Assembly (NCBI GenBank): GCA_030609765.1
Contig: JAUWTE010000268.1
Coordinates: 1-5,139 of the forward strand
From: Acidobacteriota bacterium
GTDB lineage: Bacteria; Acidobacteriota; UBA890
DNA length: 5,139 nt
Direction of reading: 5' to 3'
This document shows, piece by piece, positions 1 to 5,139 of this stretch (the first letter of the stretch is position 1; every line of letters begins with the position of its first letter). The notes below the pieces were generated by a model. The model saw only the letters and a list, made by a program, of their open reading frames with translations, was not told the DNA's origin and ran no database searches. Position numbers and translations under genes: made by a program.

Positions 1-2267
1 ATCTGCGAGCCGTGCACCAGCGACAGGGATGGGAAACCGATCGCCACTCGATCCCCAACTTCCTGGACTATCGCCAGGAGTCCGAGACCTTCGAGGACAT
101 GGCCGCATTCAACTACACCTCCGTGGACCTCACCGGCGGTGACGCTCCGGAAGCGGTCGATGCGGGGAGAGTGTCCGCAAATGTCTTCGATGTGCTCGGC
201 GTGGCACCTCAGCTTGGCCGAGGCTTCCAGACTGCAGAAGATCAGCCCGGCGGCAACGCCAACGTCGTCGTCATCAGCGATGGTTTCTGGGAACGACGAT
301 ACGGGCGAGATCCGACGATTCTGGGCCAGAGGCTGGAGATCGGCAGTCGCGACCACACGATCATCGGTGTCATGGGGCCCGATTTCATCTTCCCGCTGCC
401 CACGACCCAGGTGTGGGTTCCGCGTGTGCTCGATGAGAATCTCTATGCTCGAGATCGTTCGATTGTCGAGATTGTCGGGCGGCTGAACCCCGGTATCACT
501 TGGGAGCAGGCCCAGACCGAGCTCGACGGAATCGCCCAGCGACTGGAACTGGAGTTCCCGGTTGAAAACGAGTTCATGGGCGTTCGCTTGTTCGACCTTC
601 GCGGAGCACTCAACTTCGCGGAGGAGATCTTCCGGATCGCCGGTATCATTTTCTCGATTGCGGGGGCTTTCGTCCTGCTGATAGCCAGTGCCAATGTCTC
701 CAGCTTGTTGCTGGCCCGGGGGCTACGACGGAACCGCGAGGTTGCGATTCGCACGGCCATGGGCGCATCACGGGGTCAGCTCATTCGCCAGTTCCTCACT
801 GAGAGTCTATTGCTGGCGATGCTCGGTGGTGCGCTTGGTGTTCTGTTCGCTCGCTGGGCAACCGGCGTCATGGATCAGGGTATTCCTGCCGACCTCTACC
901 GGGTTGGGAGCATCTCCGTCGACGGCGCCGCACTGTTCTTCACCGTCGGAGTTGTGGTGATCACTGCTGTGGTTTTCGGTCTCGTGCCGGCACTGCGGAA
1001 CTCGCGCGTATCGCTGAGCGAGTCGCTCAAGGAGGGCAGCGCCTCGGTTACCTCGACGCGCGGCAGCCTACGGCTGCAGAGGTTTTTGGTTGTCGGTCAG
1101 ATCGCCATGGCGCTGGTGCTTCTGGTCGGCACCTCGTTGATGTTGCAGAGCCTCGGCGACATGGAAGACGCGGATCTCGGGTTCGAGCCCGAGAATGCCC
1201 TGACCATGACCTTTTCGCTGCGCCAGGATCGCTACTCGGAGCGCGAGCCGGTCATCGAGTTCCACCGTGCCCTCATGCGAGAAGTCGGTGCCGTGCCTGG
1301 AGTCATCAGCGCTGCCACCGCCAACTACCTGCCGCTCAACCATGAGTACAACGGCGCGGCGTTCACGGTGCCTGGGTACGAGGTCACTAGCGATTCCGAT
1401 GTGCCGTCGGCCCTCGAGGTCTGGGTTTCACCGCGCTACTTCCAGACGATGGACATCGGTCTGATCCGCGGCAGGCCATTCGAGCAGAGCGACAGCACGG
1501 AGGCGCCTCGCGTCGCGATCGTCAACGAGACCATGGCCAATCGATTCTGGAACAACGAAAACCCAGTAGGCACGGAAATCCAGGTCGAGGACATCGAGGA
1601 CCCCGTTCTGATCGTCGGCGTGGTCGAAGACACCAAGCATCAGGACATGACTGACGTTGCCAGGCCCCAGATATATTTCTGTTCGTTGCAGAGGAGAGTC
1701 AGCTACTTCCGCCTTATCGCTCGCACCACCGGTGATCCTGCCGAGATGGCGCCGGCAATTCGTGAGGCCGTGTGGAGCGTCGATCCAAGCCTGCCGATCC
1801 TGGAAACCAGAACGCTGCCGGCGGTGGTCAGCAACTTCATGGGGCCACAGATTTTCCTCTCATATGCGCTCGTGGGCCTCACTGTGGGAGCCATTCTGCT
1901 TGCAGTGATCGGGATCTACGGTGTGATCACGTTCTTTGTCTCACAGCACACCCGTGAGATGAGCATCCGCATGGCTCTCGGAGCGCAGCAGTCTGACGTA
2001 TTGCGTCACGTGCTGGCCACTGGTATGCGCCTGACCGCCATTGGCGTAGGGGTAGGTCTGGTCGGGGCATTCTTCTTGGCGCGGGCCCTGTCGAGCCTCA
2101 TCGGGTCTGCCGAGCAGCACTTCACCATGCTCACAGTGACGGCGGAAGGGTTCCTGACGTTCGTCGTGATTCCCCTGGGGCTGGTGCTGGTCGCGGCGTT
2201 AGCCTGCTACTTGCCGGCACGACGGGCCACTAGGGTCGATCCCATGGTGTCGATGCGGGCGGAATAG
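1..2267 (+). CDS. ADOP/MacB-FtsX family ABC transporter permease, N-terminus missing (cut by window edge)
   Basis: Inner-membrane permease of the MacB/FtsX superfamily, duplicated 'ADOP' type. The frame is open to the left edge (codons for L-R-A precede the GTG at 12). The first visible residues (S-I-P-N-F-L-D-Y-R...F-E-D-M-A-A) match the interior of the first periplasmic domain, so the N-terminal helix and roughly the first 80-100 residues lie outside. Numbered from the GTG at 12: periplasmic core 1 to about 200; FtsX module 1 with membrane segments near 212-235, 260-285 and 307-327, including the cytoplasmic R-E-V-A-I-R-T-A-M-G-A motif; a fourth segment near 357-380; periplasmic core 2 about 385-610; FtsX module 2 about 615-751 with the matching E-M-S-I-R-M-A-L-G-A motif and the family ending P-A-R-R-A-T-R-V-D-P. 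No ATPase domain is present, as usual for this class; the partner ATPase and substrate cannot be inferred. Related to, but clearly diverged from, the permease at the right end. Confidence 0.93.
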   Translation, partial: LRAVHQRQGWETDRHSIPNFLDYRQESETFEDMAAFNYTSVDLTGGDAPEAVDAGRVSANVFDVLGVAPQLGRGFQTAEDQPGGNANVVVISDGFWERRYGRDPTILGQRLEIGSRDHTIIGVMGPDFIFPLPTTQVWVPRVLDENLYARDRSIVEIVGRLNPGITWEQAQTELDGIAQRLELEFPVENEFMGVRLFDLRGALNFAEEIFRIAGIIFSIAGAFVLLIASANVSSLLLARGLRRNREVAIRTAMGASRGQLIRQFLTESLLLAMLGGALGVLFARWATGVMDQGIPADLYRVGSISVDGAALFFTVGVVVITAVVFGLVPALRNSRVSLSESLKEGSASVTSTRGSLRLQRFLVVGQIAMALVLLVGTSLMLQSLGDMEDADLGFEPENALTMTFSLRQDRYSEREPVIEFHRALMREVGAVPGVISAATANYLPLNHEYNGAAFTVPGYEVTSDSDVPSALEVWVSPRYFQTMDIGLIRGRPFEQSDSTEAPRVAIVNETMANRFWNNENPVGTEIQVEDIEDPVLIVGVVEDTKHQDMTDVARPQIYFCSLQRRVSYFRLIARTTGDPAEMAPAIREAVWSVDPSLPILETRTLPAVVSNFMGPQIFLSYALVGLTVGAILLAVIGIYGVITFFVSQHTREMSIRMALGAQQSDVLRHVLATGMRLTAIGVGVGLVGAFFLARALSSLIGSAEQHFTMLTVTAEGFLTFVVIPLGLVLVAALACYLPARRATRVDPMVSMRAE

Positions 2268-2338
2268 AGACTGTTTGGCAGCCCAGGCAGCTCCCACAGG
2301 CCGCTCCCCAGCGTCCGCTGCCCCGGGCCGATGATCAG

Positions 2339-2363
2339 TAGCCCGGATTTCTCAACGGGTGGC
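2339..2363. repeat. Left terminal inverted repeat of the palindromic element
   Basis: Begins TAGCCCGGATTTCTCAAC and ends GGGTGGC. It is the reverse complement of 2496-2520 except at 2350, where a T faces a T. The outer TA (2339-2340) is a candidate target-site duplication copy rather than part of the repeat proper. Confidence 0.9.
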
Positions 2364-2420
2364 GTAGCGAGCGAGTGCGAGGGCGTGTGAGGACAAGGCG
2401 CGCGCCGATTCGGGCGCGGA

Positions 2421-2440
2421 GACGTACTTGTCAGTACGTC
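2421..2440. repeat. Central perfect hairpin, GACGTACT / AGTACGTC
   Basis: The arms 2421-2428 (GACGTACT) and 2433-2440 (AGTACGTC) are exact reverse complements with a TGTC loop. Its centre coincides with that of the whole 182-bp element, so the complete element could fold as one long stem with this hairpin at its tip. There is no T-run after either arm, so it is not a classical intrinsic terminator. Confidence 0.9.
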
Positions 2441-2495
2441 GAGCACCCGAAGCAAGCGCAACGCAGTACTCGCGCGCCATCGCGCTCGCGTAGTA

Positions 2496-2520
2496 GCCAC
2501 CCGTTGAGTAATCCGGGCTA
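2496..2520. repeat. Right terminal inverted repeat of the palindromic element
   Basis: Reads GCCACCCGTTGAG and ends AATCCGGGCTA, the reverse complement of 2339-2363 with one mismatch (2509). Its last three bases, CTA at 2518-2520, are TAG on the minus strand and act as the stop codon of the neighbouring enzyme gene. Confidence 0.9.
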
Positions 2521-3501
2521 GGCGATCGACACGCGGGTCCCCACGCCCTGCGCCTCGGCCAGCTCGACAGCCAGTTGCGCCGCCACGAGATCCTGGAAAG
2601 CCAGGCCGGTCGCATCGAAAAGGGTTATGGCGTCATGGCGGATGCGGCCATTCGTGCTGCCCTCGAGGATCTCCCCCAGAGTCGCATCGATGTCATCGAC
2701 GTCGATCAACCCTCGCTCCACGGCATGGTGGGTGTCGCCGATGCTGATGGCTTGCGCGACATCATCAACCACGACGATTGCCTTCTGAAACAGCTCGGCA
2801 TCGACCTCGTTCTTGGTATTCGTATCGGTGCCGAAGGCACTGACGTGCACGCCCGGCTCAATCCAGTCCGCCTGCAGAACGGGCTCCTTCGCCGGCGTTG
2901 TTGTGACCACGATATCGGCACCGCGGACAGCCGCCTCCGCGTCCTCGCAGACCTGCACCTCCAGGTCGCTCGTTCGTAGCTCCTCGGCAAGGAGCTCGGC
3001 CTTCTCCGGCACGACATCGAAGGCGCGAATCGTCTTGATGGGCCGCATCAAGCAGAGCGCCTCCATCTGGCCCTTTCCCTGCATCCCGCAGCCCAGTACG
3101 GCCGCAGTGCTGGAATCCTCGCGGGCCAGCTCGCGGGCGGCCAGCGCGCCCACCGCCGCCGTACGGATACCCGTAATGTGATTGCCGTCCATGAAGGCTG
3201 TCGGCAGTCCGGTGCGCGGATCGAACATGACGGTGGTCGACTGGTGCGCGGTGAGCCCGCGGCCGGGATTGCCGAGCCAGAAGCCGCCGGCCTTCAGACC
3301 GATGACCTCCTCGTTCATCAGGTAACCGGACTTGATGCCGAAAACGCCCCGGTGCTCCTCCACGAGCTCTCGCACCACCGGGTAGGCAGCCGTGCGCCCC
3401 TCAGTGAATGCGATGAAGGCCTTCTCGATGACCGGCACGATAGCCTCCAGCGTGAGAAGGCTTTGCATTTCGGAACGGTTGAGAATGAGGACATCGGCCA
3501 T
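2518..3501 (-). CDS. Ornithine cyclodeaminase / mu-crystallin family NAD(P)-dependent enzyme
   Basis: Cytosolic Rossmann-fold enzyme of the family that includes ornithine cyclodeaminase, archaeal alanine dehydrogenase and mu-crystallin/ketimine reductase. At 327 residues it has the usual full length. Visible family landmarks: R44 and K70 (G-L-K-A-G-G) in the substrate-binding half; D105-G-N-H-I-T-G-I-R113-T-A-A, which holds a conserved substrate-contacting Arg; the dinucleotide-binding turn V-L-G-C-G-M-Q at 135-141; G224-T-D226...K230-N-E, where D226 lines up with the Asp proposed as catalytic in Pseudomonas ornithine cyclodeaminase; and F-D-A-T-G-L-A-F-Q-D at 295-304. All key positions look intact, so an active enzyme is expected. 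Substrate cannot be assigned: members act on ornithine, alanine, other amino acids or cyclic imines. The ATG is fixed by AAGGAG seven bases upstream. It starts two bases after the lipoprotein gene stops, so the pair is probably coupled. The stop codon lies in the palindromic element and probably removed one C-terminal residue. Confidence 0.93.
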   Translation of the reverse strand: MADVLILNRSEMQSLLTLEAIVPVIEKAFIAFTEGRTAAYPVVRELVEEHRGVFGIKSGYLMNEEVIGLKAGGFWLGNPGRGLTAHQSTTVMFDPRTGLPTAFMDGNHITGIRTAAVGALAARELAREDSSTAAVLGCGMQGKGQMEALCLMRPIKTIRAFDVVPEKAELLAEELRTSDLEVQVCEDAEAAVRGADIVVTTTPAKEPVLQADWIEPGVHVSAFGTDTNTKNEVDAELFQKAIVVVDDVAQAISIGDTHHAVERGLIDVDDIDATLGEILEGSTNGRIRHDAITLFDATGLAFQDLVAAQLAVELAEAQGVGTRVSIA

Positions 3502-3503
3502 GT

Positions 3504-4064
3504 TCAGACTCCTTCGGGTTCTTCTTCCGTGGCCGGCAGGTATTCCGCGAAGTGCATGTGGGCGATCTTGTAGCTATCACCATCGAGGACATAGACAGCG
3601 GTCATGGGACCCTTCTGAACCGCCCCGGGATCCCCGGAATCCGCGGCCGCGCGGTCACCGAAATACCAGATGGCATTCACGACAGCCGTCGATCCGAAAA
3701 CGGTGGCGTGGACATCCTCGAGCCAGAGCTCGATCGCGGGCGGACTGCCCCCGGACACGAAGCCGAAGCCGGCGTGATGCTCACGGATTGCATCCAGCCC
3801 CACGATCAGTCCTTCCTTCTCTGAAGAGAAGTAGGTGACATCCGGGCCGTCCATGAATAGCTCGTCGACCTTGTCCAGGTCGTAGGTGCCCCAGAGCTCC
3901 GACCACGCGGCGACGTATGCATCGGCGTCGAAGGGGACCAGATGAGGCCCTGAGTCAGCTTCGGAAACAGATTCTGCCGGCTCGCTTTGAGCGCATCCGG
4001 AAAATCCCCCGGCGAGAGTCAGGGAAACGAGTAGCAAGAGCAACGTGCGAAAGTGCCTGTGCAT
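3504..4064 (-). CDS. Exported lipoprotein with NTF2/SnoaL-like (DUF4440-type) domain
   Basis: A 186-residue protein starting at the ATG whose codon is 4064-4062. An in-frame ATG at 4121 would add 19 residues (M-R-T-V-C-L-V-T-V-H...) ahead of the signal, but the 4064 start has GAGG five bases upstream and places a classic lipoprotein signal at the N-terminus: basic M-H-R-H-F-R, a hydrophobic run T-L-L-L-L-L-V-S-L-T-L-A, then F-S-G-C with Cys24 as the probable lipidated residue. After a short acidic/serine linker (about 25-45) comes one alpha+beta domain: Y-V-A-A-W...Y-D-L-D-K-V-D-E-L-F (helix; the W is typical), a D-V-T-Y-F strand, G-L-D-A-I-R-E-H, and later strands W-L-E-D-V-H-A-T-V-F and V-V-N-A-I-W-Y-F, then Y-K-I-A-H-M-H-F. 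This order fits SnoaL/DUF4440 proteins of the NTF2 fold. No catalytic residues can be assigned; a periplasmic ligand-binding or accessory role is inference. It is followed after two bases by the cyclodeaminase-family gene. Confidence 0.85.
   Translation of the reverse strand: MHRHFRTLLLLLVSLTLAGGFSGCAQSEPAESVSEADSGPHLVPFDADAYVAAWSELWGTYDLDKVDELFMDGPDVTYFSSEKEGLIVGLDAIREHHAGFGFVSGGSPPAIELWLEDVHATVFGSTAVVNAIWYFGDRAAADSGDPGAVQKGPMTAVYVLDGDSYKIAHMHFAEYLPATEEEPEGV
3509..3514 (-). promoter_or_regulatory. Ribosome binding site for the cyclodeaminase-family gene, inside the upstream gene
   Basis: AAGGAG on the minus strand, seven bases before the ATG at 3501. It overlaps the last codons (E-G-V) of the lipoprotein gene, so ribosomes ending there would stop at the site where the next gene starts. 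This arrangement is typical of translational coupling. Confidence 0.8.
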
Positions 4065-4068
4065 GGAA

Positions 4069-4074
4069 CCCTCT
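4069..4074 (-). promoter_or_regulatory. Ribosome binding site supporting the 4064 start of the lipoprotein
   Basis: AGAGGG on the minus strand, four bases before the ATG at 4064 (its core GAGG is five bases away). This decides the start in favour of 4064 over the upstream ATG at 4121. Confidence 0.65.
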
Positions 4075-4088
4075 TTCTGTGGCCGACT

Positions 4089-4118
4089 CTTATGCACAGT
4101 AACTAAACATACTGTCCG
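4089..4118 (-). promoter_or_regulatory. Possible sigma70-type promoter for the lipoprotein-enzyme pair
   Basis: On the minus strand, CGGACA (4118-4113) and CATAAG (4094-4089) are separated by 18 bases and match the -35 and -10 consensus at four of six positions each. They lie in an AT-richer patch of an otherwise GC-rich 90-bp gap, with the -10 about 25 bases before the lipoprotein start. Such matches arise easily by chance, so this is only a candidate. Confidence 0.3.
4096..4115. promoter_or_regulatory. Operator-like inverted repeat ACAGTA-N8-TACTGT
   Basis: Perfect 6-bp inverted repeat: ACAGTA at 4096-4101 and TACTGT at 4110-4115, with an eight-base spacer (ACTAAACA). Half-site centres are 14 bases apart. 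It lies in the spacer of the candidate promoter and overlaps its -35, a typical place for a repressor site. The regulator is unknown, and no regulator gene is in the window. Confidence 0.35.
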
Positions 4119-4154
4119 CACGGCTACCAGCCAGCCAGCCGCCCGCTCGAGCGA

Positions 4155-5139
4155 TTACTCGGATCTCAGTGCGTCGAGCGGGTCCACCCGCGTGGCACGA
4201 CGGGCGGGCACATACGTTGCCCCGACGGCCGCCAGCAAGAGCGTCACTGTGACCAGCGTGAACGTCATCGGGTCGAACGGGCTGACGCCATAAAGAAAGA
4301 CCGACAGGCTGCGGGTGACCATCGATGTGATCACGAGTCCGATGACGATACCGACTAGCGTCAGCGAAGCTCCCTGGCGAAGCACCATTCGCAGGACGTC
4401 AGCGGGCCGGGCGCCGAGTGCCAGCCGGATTCCCATCTCCTGGGTCCGTTGTGTCACCGAGTAGGCCATGACCCCATAGACACCGACCACCGCGAGCAAG
4501 AGCGTGACCACAGCCAGGGTCCCCATGATCTTGGCCATGATGGCGTCGCCCATCGTAGCCCGGGCCCGCATCTCCTCCATCGACATGACCGCGTACATCG
4601 GTAGGTTCGGATCGAGGCGTAGAACCTCGGCTCTGACCGCGTCGACTACGGCAGAGGGTGCCGCTGCCGTGCGCACGGCCATGCTGATCCCTCGCTGCGG
4701 ATACTGAAATGCCGACATGTACGAGCTCTCACGCGGATCGCCTCTGCGGTCCAGGGTGTCCCCGGCAACGCCAACGATCTCGCGAGTCTCACCCCAATAC
4801 TCGATCTGCTTGCCGATGGGATCCTCGCCTGGCCAGTGGCGCTCTGCCAAGAATTCGCTGATGACGATCACTGAGCGGCCGTCGGGCCGGTCCGCCTCGT
4901 TGAGCGCCCGCCCCCGCAAGATCGGGATTCCCATGGCACGGAAGTAGTCAGGAGTCACAAAGCGAAATTCGACCACCGGGCGCTCCTGCAGGCTGGCGTA
5001 CTCCTCGCCGGGAATGCCGTAGTAGTTGTTGCTGTTGCCTTGCTGGGGGAGAATTGACGTGCCACCGACGGTCTGGACTCCAGGAACCGCCTCGAGCGCC
5101 GGCACCAACTGACGATAGAAGCCGCCCACCATTTCGTCA
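4155..5139 (-). CDS. Second ADOP/MacB-FtsX family permease, C-terminal part only (cut by window edge)
   Basis: C-terminal part of a second duplicated MacB/FtsX permease. The frame stays open to the right edge (codons for D-E precede the Met at 5132), and the first residues (F-Y-R-Q-L...A-V-P-G-V-Q-T-V-G-G) correspond to the second periplasmic domain of the family, so the first FtsX module and core 1 lie beyond the window. Numbered from the Met at 5132: periplasmic core 2 to about 200, with F-V-T-P-D-Y-F-R-A-M-G-I-P and the R-H-W-P-G-E-D-P-I-G-K segment; membrane segments near 203-225, 254-276 and 287-308; the cytoplasmic E-M-G-I-R-L-A-L-G-A-R motif after the first; and the family ending V-P-A-R-R-A-T-R-V-D-P. 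It stops at TAA, 90 bases before the lipoprotein gene on the same strand, so co-transcription is possible. There is no ATPase domain in the visible part and the substrate is unknown. It shares architecture and terminal motif with the permease at the left end but differs at most other positions, so it is not a recent duplicate. Confidence 0.92.
   Translation of the reverse strand, partial: DEMVGGFYRQLVPALEAVPGVQTVGGTSILPQQGNSNNYYGIPGEEYASLQERPVVEFRFVTPDYFRAMGIPILRGRALNEADRPDGRSVIVISEFLAERHWPGEDPIGKQIEYWGETREIVGVAGDTLDRRGDPRESSYMSAFQYPQRGISMAVRTAAAPSAVVDAVRAEVLRLDPNLPMYAVMSMEEMRARATMGDAIMAKIMGTLAVVTLLLAVVGVYGVMAYSVTQRTQEMGIRLALGARPADVLRMVLRQGASLTLVGIVIGLVITSMVTRSLSVFLYGVSPFDPMTFTLVTVTLLLAAVGATYVPARRATRVDPLDALRSE

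Larger units (their letters stand above)
2339..2520. mobile_element. MITE-like palindromic element with 25-bp terminal inverted repeats
   Basis: A 182-bp non-coding block bounded by inverted repeats at 2339-2363 and 2496-2520 that match at 24 of 25 positions (the only mismatch is 2350/2509). Pairing resumes inside the arms, for example 2367-2373 with 2483-2489 (GCGAGCG, 7 bp). The centre is a perfect 8-bp hairpin at 2421-2440, within one base of the midpoint of the element. Smaller nested hairpins are visible at 2401-2418 (CGCGCC, six-base loop, GGCGCG) and 2472-2485 (GCGCG, CCAT, CGCGC). Both ends read TA-GCCCGG from outside inward, so the mobile unit may be 2341-2518 flanked by a TA duplication, as produced by IS630/Tc1-mariner type transposases. 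There is no transposase ORF. It separates the 3' ends of two convergent genes and could fold as a long hairpin in either transcript. The inverted-repeat structure is certain; mobility is inferred. It could instead be a large REP/BIME-like intergenic repeat. Confidence 0.72.

Noticed and set aside
12..14. GTG at 12 as the start of the left permease
   Set aside because: The frame is open to the window edge, and the first visible residues are internal to the first periplasmic domain of the family; there is no N-terminal membrane segment. The gene begins upstream.
2268..2338. Intrinsic terminator after the left permease
   Set aside because: Only weak short pairings such as CAGC-GTCC-GCTG are present, with no T-run.
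2339..2520. CRISPR array or tRNA/ncRNA gene in the intergenic palindrome
   Set aside because: There are only two copies of the end repeat, in inverted rather than direct orientation, and no cloverleaf or tRNA-like arms; the structure fits an inverted-repeat element.
2207..2615. Two minus-strand open frames of 97 and 87 codons spanning the palindromic element
   Set aside because: They run through the end of the permease gene, the inverted repeats or the enzyme gene in other frames, have no ribosome binding site or family resemblance, and are explained by GC-rich sequence having few stops.
2575..2979. 134-codon plus-strand open frame opposite the enzyme gene
   Set aside because: It is antisense to a clearly conserved coding sequence, and its translation is low-complexity and unlike any family.
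4096..4115. Assignment of the operator-like repeat to a known regulator (LexA or NtcA type)
   Set aside because: The half-sites face the wrong way for a LexA CTGT-N8-ACAG box. The GTA-N8-TAC core resembles the cyanobacterial NtcA site, but nothing else suggests a cyanobacterium, so no regulator is named.
4065..4121. Extension of the lipoprotein to the in-frame ATG at 4121
   Set aside because: It would put 19 polar residues before the lipoprotein signal sequence, overlap the candidate promoter and operator, and ignore the good ribosome binding site in front of the ATG at 4064.
4127..4140. Short CCAG tandem repeat (CCAGCCAGCCAGCC)
   Set aside because: Three and a half units of four bases is too short to be meaningful without comparative evidence of length variation.
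4144..4153. Perfect 10-bp palindrome CGCTCGAGCG just after the second permease's stop
   Set aside because: It has no loop and no following T-run, so it does not support a terminator; one palindrome of this length in GC-rich DNA is plausible by chance.

Overview
The window is GC-rich bacterial DNA with Shine-Dalgarno-led genes, tight gene spacing and two separate copies of a large duplicated MacB/FtsX-type permease (the ADOP class, 'acidobacterial duplicated orphan permease'). These permeases are most abundant in Acidobacteriota, and also occur in Gemmatimonadota and other soil or marine environmental phyla. That is the likely type of host, but the sequence alone does not fix the phylum.

Layout from left to right: (1) positions 1-2267, plus strand: an ADOP permease whose N-terminus lies before the window. 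(2) 2268-2338: a short spacer with nothing recognisable. (3) 2339-2520: a non-coding palindromic element of about 180 bp, bounded by 25-bp terminal inverted repeats (24/25 matching) and centred on a perfect 8-bp hairpin; it looks like a MITE or other small non-autonomous element flanked by TA. (4) 2518-3501, minus strand: an ornithine cyclodeaminase/mu-crystallin family NAD(P)-dependent enzyme whose stop codon lies in the outer tip of the palindromic element. (5) 3504-4064, minus strand: a small exported lipoprotein with an NTF2/SnoaL-like domain, two bases upstream of the enzyme gene and very probably translationally coupled to it. (6) 4065-4154: a 90-bp gap holding an AT-richer patch with a possible promoter and a 6-bp inverted repeat that could be an operator. 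(7) 4155-5139, minus strand: the C-terminal part of a second ADOP permease that runs off the right edge.

The two minus-strand genes in the middle form a probable two-gene operon. The second permease is upstream on the same strand and could be co-transcribed, but the possible promoter in the 90-bp gap allows independent expression. The first permease converges on the enzyme gene, and the palindromic element fills the space between the two 3' ends.

The strongest observation is the palindromic element. Removing it together with one TA copy recreates a sequence in which the enzyme gene reads one more codon (Tyr) and then stops at TGA. This suggests a TA-target insertion that replaced the native stop with one supplied by the element, at the cost of one residue. 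No CRISPR array, RNA gene, transposase gene or defence system is visible.
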